From positions 18,873,501 through 18,937,500 of the forward strand of contig JASWHV010000011.1 of assembly GCA_030760725.1 (NCBI GenBank): a stretch of DNA of 64,000 nucleotides, read 5' to 3'. The notes beneath the pieces are model-generated. The model was not told the origin of the DNA. It did no database searches and worked only from the letters and a program-made list of their open reading frames with translations. Both the position numbers and the translations under genes were made by a program. Of the stretch, positions 53,103 through 62,430 are shown one piece after another. The stretch comes from Neostapfia colusana (lineage: Eukaryota > Streptophyta > Magnoliopsida > Poales > Poaceae). Each line of letters begins with the position of its first letter. The stretch's first letter is position 1.

Positions 53103-56100
53103 GTGAACTACAAAGCCAGAGGAAAGCATTGGGTACTCGATAGTGGGTGCACTCAACATATGACCGGCAATGATGGTATGTTCACCTCCATAGAAAACCC
53201 CGGCAATCATGAACAAGTCACCTTTGGTGATAACTCAAAGGGGAAGGTAATTGGTTTGGGTAAAATTGCTATTTCTCATGATTTGTCTATCTCTAAAGTG
53301 CTTTACGTTAAGTCTCTTAGTTTTAATTTACTTTCTATTGCACAATTATGTGATCTTGGACTAACGTGCACATTTGACAAGAATGGTGTTGTGGTGACTA
53401 GTGAATTAAGCAAAGAACTAATATTCAAAGGTTTTCGGCATGGACATCTTTACTTGGTGGACTTCTCCAACAAGGATGCTAGCTTGACCACTTGTCTTTT
53501 CACCAAGGCAAGTTTGGGATGGCTATGGCATCAGCGCATTGCTCACATTGGGATGAGCAAGCTCAAGAAGTCATTCAAACTTGGGATGGTGACCGGCGTG
53601 AAGGATGTCACATTCGAAAAGAACAAGCTTTGTAGCGCATGTCAAGCCGGGAAGCAAGTTGCCTCACACCATCCGATGAAGACAATGGTGTCAACCTCCA
53701 AGCCACTTGAACTACTTCACATGGACCTCTTCGGACCGTCCACATACCAAAGCCTTGGCGGTAACCTCTATTGTCTTGTCATTGTTGATGACTACTCTCG
53801 CTATGCTTGGACATTATTTCTAGGTGACAAGGGTGAAACTCCGGAAATCTTCAAGACCTTCGCTAAACGAGCGCAAAGGGAATTTCAACTTCCTATCATC
53901 AAGGTCCGGAGTGACAACGGCACCGAGTTCAAGAACTACAACATTGGGGAGTGGTGTGATCGTGAAGGCGTTAAGCACGAGTTTTCGTCCACATACACCC
54001 CTCAACAAAATGGTGTCGTTGAAAGGAAGAACAAAACTCTCATCACCCTTGCAAGAGCAATGCTTGATGACTATGGCACGTCGGAGAAGTTTTGGGCTGA
54101 AGCAATCAACACGGCGTGCCATGCCGCAAATAGGGTCTACCTTCATCGACTACTTCAAAAGACCCCATATGAGCTCCTCATTGGGAGAAAGCCCAACATC
54201 TCCTACTTCCGAGTCTTCGGGTGCAAGTGCTACATCTACCGCAAGAAAAGGCTCGGTAAGTTTGAAAGAAGGTGTGATGTTGGTATCTTTCTAGGTTATG
54301 CGTCAAACTCAAAAGCATATCGAGTATTCAACCAAACCTCCGGGTTAGTTGAAGAAAGTTGTGATGTTGAGTTTGATGAGATTAATGGCTCCCAAGAGGA
54401 GAGTTTTGGTCATGATGATATAGATGATGAGCCTCTACGAGAAGCTATGAAGAACATGACCATAGGAGACATCAAGCCCGAAGTTGGGGAGAGCCATGAT
54501 CAAGGGGGAGCCTCAAGTTCCAACATCAACACCTCCATGGCGCCTCAAATTGATGAAGAAGAAGAGAAAAATGATCCATTGCCAATGCAAGATTCACATG
54601 CCACACAACACCAAGAAGAAGAAGAAGTCCAAGGTCAAGTCCAACCACAAGACGAGCAAGATGCCTCACCACCACCAAGTGCCTCACAACCTCTTATGAG
54701 GCATGGGCGCATCTCCAAGGCACATCCGATGGATCAAATCATCGGAAGTCCGTCACGGGGAGTGAGTACTCGTTCTCGCCATGTTGCTTCATTTTGTGAG
54801 CACTACTCTTTTGTTTCATGTGTAGAACCCACAAATATTGAGGAAGCACTCCAAGATCCCAATTGGGTGATGGCTATGCAAGAAGAACTCAACAACTTCA
54901 CCTGAAATGAAGTTTGGGTATTGGAGGAGCGACCTAAGAACAAGAACGTCATCGGAACAAAGTGGGTGTACCGCAACAAGCAAGACGAGAATGGCGTGGT
55001 GGTCCGCAACAAGGCAAGGCTTGTGGCCAAGGTTTTTTCACAAGTTGAAGGACTAGATTTTGGAGAGACATTTGCCCCGGTCGCACGGTTAGAAGCTATT
55101 CACATACTCCTTGCTTTTGCTTCACATCACAATATTATGCTTTATCAAATGGATGTGAAAAGTGCCTTCCTCAATGGTTATATTAACGAGCTTGTTTTCG
55201 TTGAGCAACCTCCCGGGTTTGAAGATCCGAGGAATCCTAACCATGTGTATAGGTTACACAAGGCACTCTATGGGCTCAAGAAAGCACCTAGGGCATGGTA
55301 TGAACGTCTAAGGGATTTCCTAGTCATGCAAGGATTCAAGATCGGGAGGGTGGACACCACACTTTTCACCAAGGACATCAACGGGGATTTATTTCTTTGT
55401 CAAATTTACGTTGATGACATTATTTTTGGCTCAACTAACATATCTCTTAGCCTTGAGTTTGGCACCATGATGTCTAGGGAGTTCGAGATGTCAATGATTG
55501 GAGAACTCAATTTCTTCCTAGGATTTCAAATCAAGCAACTTCAAGAGGGGACTTTCATCTACCAAGAAAAGTACACCAAAGACCTCTTGAAGAAGTTTGA
55601 AATGGAAGATTGCAGCTCAAGAAGTACTCCAATGGCAACAAATTGTCATCTCGACGCGGACATGGACGGTAAACCTATTGATCAATCTCATTACCGTTCC
55701 ATGATTGGTTCATTATTATATCTTACCGCATCTAGGCCCGATATCATGTTTAGTGTGTGCTTGTTTGCTCGCTTCCAAGCGGCACCTAAAGAATCGCATC
55801 GTAAGGCGGTCTTTAGGATACTTAGGTATCTCAAGCATACCCCAAGTGTAGGTTTGTGGTACCCCAAGAACGCTAGTTTTCATCTCTTGGGTTACTCGGA
55901 TTCGGACTTTGCCGGATGCCGTGTGGATCGCAAGAGTACCTCCGGTGGGTGCCACTTACTTGGGCGTTCCCTAGTATCTTGGTCGAGCAAAAAGCAAAAC
56001 TCCGTGGCTTTGTCCACCGCGGAGGCAGAATATATAGCGGCCGGTGCATGTTGTGCCCAAATTCTATATATGAAGCAAACCCTTTTGGACTTTGGAATAA

Positions 56101-56360
56101 AGTTTGATTGTGTGCCTCTCCTTTGTGACAATGAAAGTGCGGTTAAGATAGCTAGAAACCCCGTTCAACACTCCCGCACTAAGCACATTGATATTCGCCA
56201 TCACTTCTTGCGGGACCATGAGGCTAAAGGAGACATCTCTTTGCAAGGTGTTAGGTCCGAAGAACAATTGGCGGATATCTTCACTAAACCACTTGATGAG
56301 AAAACTTTTTCTAGACTAAGAAGTGAATTAAATGTGCTAGATGCATCTAACGTCATGTAA
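53103..56360 (+). pseudogene. E7 Pol (protease region - integrase - RT - RNase H), one nonsense codon
   Basis: The first part, 53103-54905, begins without an ATG and carries the protease motif LDSGCTQHMTG, a GAG-pre-integrase zinc segment (HQRIAHIGMSK...CSACQ), and the integrase core with Asp in VDDYSR and SDNGTE and Glu in VVERKN. Then come a Ser/Gln/Glu-rich linker and the start of RT. TGA at 54903-54905 interrupts just before EVWVLEERP. The frame then runs open to 56360: RVT_2 reverse transcriptase with YVDD (about 55408-55419), then RNase H (AEAEYIAA about 56020) and the copia-type end. The TGA could come from CGA by a C-to-T change at a CpG. Apart from that codon pol is full length. Without readthrough, RT and RNase H are not made. 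Confidence 0.9.
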
Positions 56361-57399
56361 GTTGCCATGTTCATGTAAGGTTGCATATCAAATAGGTCTT
56401 GTCTAACTCCCAAAGGATAGGGGCAAGCTAGAAATAGCTTTTCCTGAGGAAGCCTTTGGCAGGTTTAAACTTGGCAAGATAGATTTACATTACGCCTTGC
56501 ATGATTCCTGCCATATAGACTAGCACTCATTCAATATCTTGCATTATTTTGTTTACCATTGCATACGGTAGATTGTCACAAAGGGGAACCCACATCATGA
56601 GAAGGAGACCTGTTCAAAATGCAATATCTCAACTCATATAATGTGGATAGAGCAAAATTCTAAAGGTACATGCTTTAAGGAGATAGAAGTTTTCTATACT
56701 CTAGCTCACAAAGCATGGGCCTTATATTTTCATGGTTTCACTCCTAACCTTGTGTGTTCTCTTTGCTTAAGGGCTTAGCCAATATGTGGCACTATATTTA
56801 AAGCCTTATATTAGAGGTTAGGAGTTGCCCAAAAAGTCCGAGGACCCATCCTTATCTTTGTGTGTTTAAGTCCAAGGACACATATGGGCAGTCTTAGGTT
56901 TTCTGTAGTCATCGGATTATCCGATGCCAGGGCCAGCAGATCATCGGATCAATTGGTGCTTCAGTTCAAGTCAGATGTCACAAATCAACCGATGAGTTCA
57001 TTTCAGAAGACATCGGAGCATCCGGTGTTCAGTTTTCCTGGTGCCCTGCAGAAATCGATCGATGATCACCACCTCAACGTCGGTCCATCCGGTGTTCAAA
57101 GAGAGTTTTTGGAACAACTCTCTATTGAACTCGACCGATGCATCCTCCGATGATCATCGGTCCATCCGGTGTGTTATGCGCGGCTAGGGTTTGCCCGAAC
57201 AGTTTAAAAAGGGGGGGTCGGCCGCCGCTCGTTTTCTTTCCTTCTTTCCCCGACCTCCGCCGCCGCCTGACGTCCTCGCCACCGCCCCAGCCGCCGCCGC
57301 CGCCGCCTCTCTCGCGAGCGCCGCCACCGTTCCACCGCGTCGCCACAGTTCCCTCCTCCACCGCGTCTCCCTCGCCGAGCTTCGCCGTTCGTCGCTGAA
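56361..57399 (+). promoter_or_regulatory. E7 spacer before the third ORF, with LTR-like palindromes
   Basis: No gene is visible. From 56910 to 57175 the spacer carries the same motif family as the LTR: CATCGGATTATCCGATG near 56913, CATCGGAGCATCCGGTG near 57010, GGTCCATCCGGTGTTC near 57083 and CATCGGTCCATCCGGTG near 57157. The wording GAACTCGACCGATG just before 57140 is shared with the LTR at about 50158. An A/T-rich TTTAAAAAGG at about 57205 is TATA-like. A GC-rich, pyrimidine-rich leader then runs to the ATG at 57400. It may be a promoter for the third ORF. Confidence 0.45.
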
Positions 57400-59529
57400 A
57401 TGGGTCGTGATCGCAGAGGAAAAGGGAAGGCTATTGAGGAGCCCGCCGCGAAGAAGCAAAAGATGTCCAAGGACGCGCGTCGTGCGGAGTTGGCCGCTCG
57501 CGCCGCCGAGGAGCGTGAGCGCGGCCATCGCGGTTCCTTACGGATCCGCGAGTCCCGGCAGAGGCAGGAGCAGCCTCCGATCCAGCCGGTGCCTCCCGAG
57601 GGCTCCGACGAGGAGGAGACCGAGGTGCCGCCTCTCATCCACCGGCGCACCCCGAGGACTCGTGGAGGTGGACAGACTCCTACGGCGAGTCGGCGCCCCT
57701 CTGCAGCTGACCGCGCCGAGGACAGAGAGGCCGAAAGGGCCATCCACCTGATGGACACAGCAGTCCGAGTTGCCGAAGAGGTCAGACTCACTGACTACAG
57801 GAAGATGAAGGCAAGGCAACTAAAGAAGCTCAGATGGTCAGCGTTGATCGAGGAGTGGTTCCCACGGCCTAGGGACGCTCGAGTTGACTCCCGGTTCTGG
57901 ACCCTGACACAGGCGTCCCTATACGAGACTTACAGGCGTCGGGGTCACAAGCTATTCCAGCATAACAGCATTGACTGGGATCAGCTTGCAGTGGCAGCAG
58001 GACACGGGATCAGGCCCCTGTTTGAGAGATACAGAGGACTGGCGGACTTGCTCTCACACCCGAGGAGTGCTTACGTCGAGGAGTGGGTTAGGGTGTTCTA
58101 CGCGACACTCTACGTCTCTGAGGGTCGTCGCTCGATTCACTTCATGTTCATGGGGCGAATCCACGACGTATCTCGAGACCTGTTGGGCAGACTGCTTCGT
58201 GTGGAGCTCTCCACTACGTGCCTGCACAAGATAGTCTACGGAGACGCAGATCCGCCGAGGAGGCCACTGACTGGAGGAGTGGCACCGCCCTTCGAGGAGA
58301 TCAGAGGTCTGTTCACACAGCCGTTCACACCTGACCAGCCGAGGGTGCCAGCGCTTCTCACCCCAGCAGCTCGGACAGTTCACCACGTCCTCAGGCGTAC
58401 CCTGCTACCGAGGTCCGGCTACTTGGAGGGTTTCACGAGCCTTCAGCAGACCATCCTGTTCTATGTGATGAACGGGATGGAGTTCGACATAGTAGACATT
58501 CTGATCTGCGAGATGGAGGACGTGATCACCGACGGAGTTGGGATGCTACGACAGCTGGTCTTTGGTCACTGGATCTGTCACCTTCTTCACCAGCTGGTTC
58601 CAGAGGACACTCCAGGAGTCTCTCAGCTGACGGAGATGCACGTGACCCGGTTCAACCACTACCGAGTCCCCACTCCGGGAGACCGCCGCCTTGGACGCCC
58701 CGTCGAGCGTGAGGTTCGAGCCAGACTGTTAGAGGAGGACTGGGCAGAGCTGACTCAGGAGGACGCAGAGCTGCCACAGGCAGAGGCTCAGGGAGGAGAC
58801 CTACAGCACGTATGGTCGGACAGCGACACCAGCGACAGTGTCGAGGAGTACTTCCCTCCTGCTCCTCCCTCACCGAGGCAGCACGACGCAGAGGCAGGAG
58901 GCTCAGCTGCTCCACCACCTACACCTCCTCCAGTGTCAGAGGCTCAGGTGACTCAGCCGTCAGAGCTCACTACCTTACTTCAGCGGATGGCTCAGCAGCA
59001 GGAGCTGCAAGCAGCTCGACAGGAGCAGCTTCAGAGGCAGCAACAGGAGATGCAGCTGGAGATCGCCCGTCAGAGGCGAGAGGACACCGACAGGTTCACC
59101 AACCTTGTCGACCAGATGACGCGACGCACTCTGGACCAGCAGCAACAGACTCAGCAGATGCTGTTGGGCATCCTGGGGTTGGTCACCAACCTCTACCAGC
59201 AGACAGGAGTCGCTCTACCACCTCAGCACTCAGGACTCGGTCAGGTTCCAGGTGTACCGTCACTGGCACCAGCTCCAGTACTGCCGCCGACGCCATTCCA
59301 GTCCTCACCCTTCCGGCAGTACCTCCACCACCGGCGCCAGCAGTCTCAGCTCCAGCTCCAGCTCCAGCTCCCTCCGCTCCAGCTCCAGCACCAGCGACCT
59401 CCACCTCCAGCAGCTCTGGTGACAGCACCGTCGACGCCGACCGCTTCACCATCGCCAGGAGCGCGCCTGAGTCGTAGTCACTCGACTTTCCTTTTTGGTG
59501 TCTTGATGCCAAAGGGGGAGAAGAGTTAG
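57400..59529 (+). CDS. E7 third ORF, in the env-like position of Sireviruses
   Basis: 709 codons from ATG at 57400. The N-terminus is basic with a nuclear-signal-like KKQKMSKDARR. The middle (about 150-420) has the look of a plant 'putative transposon protein' domain (FWTLTQASLYETY, YVEEWVRVFYATLYV, RDLLGRLL). A Ser/Asp-rich and Pro-rich linker follows (about 465-520), then a Gln-rich coiled coil (about 525-595) and a Pro/Ala/Gln-rich tail with CAGCTC-type DNA repeats (about 59345-59395). I see no clear signal peptide or transmembrane segment, so 'env-like' describes position only. The first part is GC-rich compared with gag and pol. Function is unknown. It is uninterrupted. Confidence 0.75.
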   Translation: MGRDRRGKGKAIEEPAAKKQKMSKDARRAELAARAAEERERGHRGSLRIRESRQRQEQPPIQPVPPEGSDEEETEVPPLIHRRTPRTRGGGQTPTASRRPSAADRAEDREAERAIHLMDTAVRVAEEVRLTDYRKMKARQLKKLRWSALIEEWFPRPRDARVDSRFWTLTQASLYETYRRRGHKLFQHNSIDWDQLAVAAGHGIRPLFERYRGLADLLSHPRSAYVEEWVRVFYATLYVSEGRRSIHFMFMGRIHDVSRDLLGRLLRVELSTTCLHKIVYGDADPPRRPLTGGVAPPFEEIRGLFTQPFTPDQPRVPALLTPAARTVHHVLRRTLLPRSGYLEGFTSLQQTILFYVMNGMEFDIVDILICEMEDVITDGVGMLRQLVFGHWICHLLHQLVPEDTPGVSQLTEMHVTRFNHYRVPTPGDRRLGRPVEREVRARLLEEDWAELTQEDAELPQAEAQGGDLQHVWSDSDTSDSVEEYFPPAPPSPRQHDAEAGGSAAPPPTPPPVSEAQVTQPSELTTLLQRMAQQQELQAARQEQLQRQQQEMQLEIARQRREDTDRFTNLVDQMTRRTLDQQQQTQQMLLGILGLVTNLYQQTGVALPPQHSGLGQVPGVPSLAPAPVLPPTPFQSSPFRQYLHHRRQQSQLQLQLQLPPLQLQHQRPPPPAALVTAPSTPTASPSPGARLSRSHSTFLFGVLMPKGEKS

Positions 59530-59831
59530 AGTCAGGGGGAGGTTAGCTTAGTTCTAGGGGGAGTACTTGGTTCTAGGGGGAGTGTCTATCCCTTTTGCTA
59601 CTTTATTGGAGATTGTTACTTTATTTGAGATTGCCTGTTATTATTATTTGCTATTATTGTACTCCGGGTGCTACTCTGTGCTCTTACGCTTTATTGATTA
59701 TTATTTGAGCCTTCAAGCCACTTGTGCTGCAATTTGTACTTGTTATATTTCTCTTTGAGCATTGCGTTTTAATTTCATTTATTCTATACTCTACTCGTTG
59801 TGTTGTCATCAATCACCAAAAAGGGGGAGAT
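59511..59831 (+). promoter_or_regulatory. E7 polypurine tract and upstream PPT-like copies
   Basis: The tract next to the LTR is AAAAAGGGGGAGA (59818-59830). Four further GGGGGAG runs lie upstream at about 59514, 59535, 59557 and 59576. Multiple polypurine-like tracts are a reported Sirevirus trait (from memory of the literature). The stretch 59590-59810 is T-rich and shows nothing else. Confidence 0.75.
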
Positions 59832-61293
59832 TGAAAGCATCTAGGCCCCCGTGAGATATGGTTTCGGTGATTAATGACAACCGTTCGTTATTACTAATGA
59901 GTTTGTGGATGCGAGGTTTCACGTACATCACATCAAACATTAAATGAACTATCTATTCACACCATCTACTGCTCATTGGATATAAATGGAGACCCCTCAA
60001 CGATCCATTCTAAGGGGTTATTCGACACTCATGAAAACTAAATGAAGAACTCATACAACGACTCTATTTTATCAAAATTGGCAACACAAGAAGCTTACAC
60101 TTCATCGTAATATCATTTCAAACAAGTGTCAAAGAGGTCACTCAAGAAGATTCTAAAAGATCAACTCAAAACAACTCGAAGCTAACAAGTTGCATTCACC
60201 GGATCATCCGATGTCTTGCAAAATAACTACATCGGTCGAATTTGAGTTGGCAGAAGAAGAAGACCTCAGAGCCCAGTACACACCAGATCATCCGATGTGA
60301 AGGAAGTGGCACATCGGTTGATTTCAACAGAAGGATAATTTCTGACTAATTCTGAAGATCAACTCACCGGATCATCCGATGATAAAGTAAGTGAACATCG
60401 GTCGATTTCAACCGAGACATTATTTCTGAACCAATTCTGAAGATCAACTCACCGGATCATCCGATGATGAATTGAAGTAACATCGGTCGATTAAAAGATC
60501 CAACGGTCACATCTGACACATGACATCAACTAATTTGGAACTCGACCGATGATCATATAAAGGGGTGCATCGGAGGATCCGATGATCACTGAAAAAGTCT
60601 GCCCACTTTTCCAACGGCTATCTCGTGTGGGCTGGCTATAAATACCCCTCCAACCGGCCATTTCGACAAGTCTTGATCACCAGAGCCTCTCTACACATTC
60701 TCAAGCATTCAAGACCAAGAGCTACCACTTCCACACTTCAAAACCTCTTGTACTCCAACTATAGGTTATATCTAGCTAGAGAGAAGCTTGTGTGCGTCCA
60801 TTCTTGGTGATTGGAATCTCTAGGCTAGTGAGAGAGAGTGTCTTGGTGACTTCTCTCACCTTGTAAACGTTGGAGGAAGAAGAGATCACTCCGGAGCTTA
60901 CCAAGGTGTTTGTGGAAGCCCGGAGGATCACCGTTGTATAAGGCTTGAGCTCCACCTTGCCGGAGAAGGCGAACGGAGAAAGATAGTGGATTCCCTCGTC
61001 TTGGTGACTTGGGAGTGGCTATACCCTTTGGTGGGTGCCACAACGTGGACGTAGGAAGATTTTTGTGATCTTACCGAACCACGGGAAAAATCGCCGTGTC
61101 TCCGAGTCTCCGCGGGAGTTTGCATTTCTCTCCTCACCCCTTACCATTACGCTTTTACTATTCCGCACTTAACTCTCTTGCTTGCGTAGTTAGTTTGCAT
61201 AGGGAATTGGGCTTCAACCATTAAAGTTTTAAATTGCTCTAAAATTTTAAAAAGCCCAATTCACCCCCCCTCTTGGGCGTTTCGATCCTTACA
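59832..61293 (+). repeat. E7 3' LTR
   Basis: 1462 bp. It differs from the 5' LTR by about 13 substitutions and lacks about 13 bp near 60501. TATAAATA lies at 60637-60644. One palindrome copy is altered (CACCAGATC near 60283), while the copy near 60452 is perfect where the 5' LTR is altered. Confidence 0.94.
60637..60644 (+). promoter_or_regulatory. TATA box of the E7 3' LTR
   Basis: TATAAATA in the same context as 50255-50262. It could drive transcription into the E6 gag remainder. Confidence 0.55.
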
Positions 61294-61298
61294 GAAGC
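61294..61298. repeat. E7 target-site duplication, right copy (GAAGC)
   Basis: GAAGC directly follows the TTACA end of E7 and matches 49432-49436. The E6 gag frame resumes immediately after. Confidence 0.92.
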
Positions 61299-62419
61299 AA
61301 TATGGTCAAGCGCATCTAGGGAAGGAGTGGGACTCCAATGATGAATCTTCATCCGAAGAAGAAGAGGAGATGGCCACCATAGCCATAAAGAAGACTACCA
61401 AGAAATCCACTCTCTTCCCAACAATGGGCGCATGGAAGGACACCGATAACACTTGTATAATGGCAAAGGAAGGTAAACGAAAGGTACCAACTAAATCTTC
61501 CTTCTCGCATTCTTTTACTAGTGATAGTGATAATTCTAGTGAGGATGATAGCAGTGATGAAGATGAATATATGCTTGGGGGTTTAGACAAAAAGACAGTT
61601 GCTAAGATGAAATTTCTAATTGATAAGCTTGTTGATATGGAGAAGTTAGTCAATCGTCAGGAAGATATGATCATCTCCCAAAAGGAGGAATATCTTGAGA
61701 TTGAAAAGCTTCTTGGTCTTGAAAAGAAACAAAATAAATTACAAGAACTTGAGTTAGCTTCAAGCAAGGAAGCTTGCTTGAAGTTAAAAGACTTAAACAC
61801 CACCATCAAGGATGAACTTGCTAACTTAACCAAAGTTAACAAGATCCTTGAGGTACAAGATGAGTCACTCAAGCAAAATGGTTCTTCATCAACTTCTAGC
61901 TCACCTTCTCAACACATAAAGTATGAAACAAGTATTGCTTGTACTTGTGCCAAAAGTGACACTAACATTAAGAAAAAGCCAAACTTGACAAAGGACAAGC
62001 AATCTTCACAAAGTGGCATATTTGACAAGGAGAAGATCAAGTATGCACGTAGTGCATACTCGGTCACAAGACCTTCTAATGTCAAATATGGCATTAGATA
62101 TTCTAATGGTGAAAATCAAAATGCTAGAAGCCACAAGAATAACAAGGGGTGCATTGCCTTTGTCAAGGGAAACCCTTCTCAAGTTGGAAAACTTAATAAT
62201 GTTGATAAATCTAACACTGTGAACACATATGAACAATAACTTCTATTTAGAACTTTTGATGCTTCATATGTACTTATGAAAAGTAATCTTGGAAGAGTTT
62301 ATGCTAAATATGTTGGGCCACGCCATGGGAACACCAAGTCTCATGTGTGGGTGCCCAAATCACTTGTGACTAACCTAAAAGGGCCCAAGCAAGCTTGGGT
62401 ACCTAAGACCAAGGCATAA
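61299..62419 (+). pseudogene. E6 gag, second part, with one internal stop
   Basis: This continues the E6 gag after E7. It has Ser/Asp/Glu acidic clusters (61325-61370, 61500-61570), a coiled coil (about 61600-61860) and a basic C-terminal part. TAA at 62237-62239 interrupts. The same frame continues to TAA at 62417-62419 with an end (GPKQAWVPK) parallel to the E7 gag end (GPKLAWVPK). I see no second CCHC motif like the one in E7 gag in this part. Confidence 0.75.
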
Positions 62420-62430
62420 ATTGTTTTTTG

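Larger units (their letters stand above)
49437..61293 (+). mobile_element. E7 Sirevirus-like copia element (inner), complete and young
   Basis: The LTRs are 49437-50910 and 59832-61293. I counted about 13 substitutions, one indel of about 13 bp and one 1-bp indel between them, roughly 0.9 percent. Flanking GAAGC is on both sides. Order: LTR, primer site 50913-50924, gag 50971-53088, pol 53103-56360, spacer, third ORF 57400-59529, polypurine tract, LTR. The extra ORF after pol and the gag with a coiled coil and two zinc knuckles fit the Sirevirus lineage. One nonsense codon in pol is the only coding lesion I see. Confidence 0.95.

Noticed and set aside
57191..57791. Long antisense and alternate frames over the start of the E7 third ORF
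   Set aside because: GC-rich codon use makes overlapping frames open. Only the frame from 57400 has domain-like content and full length.
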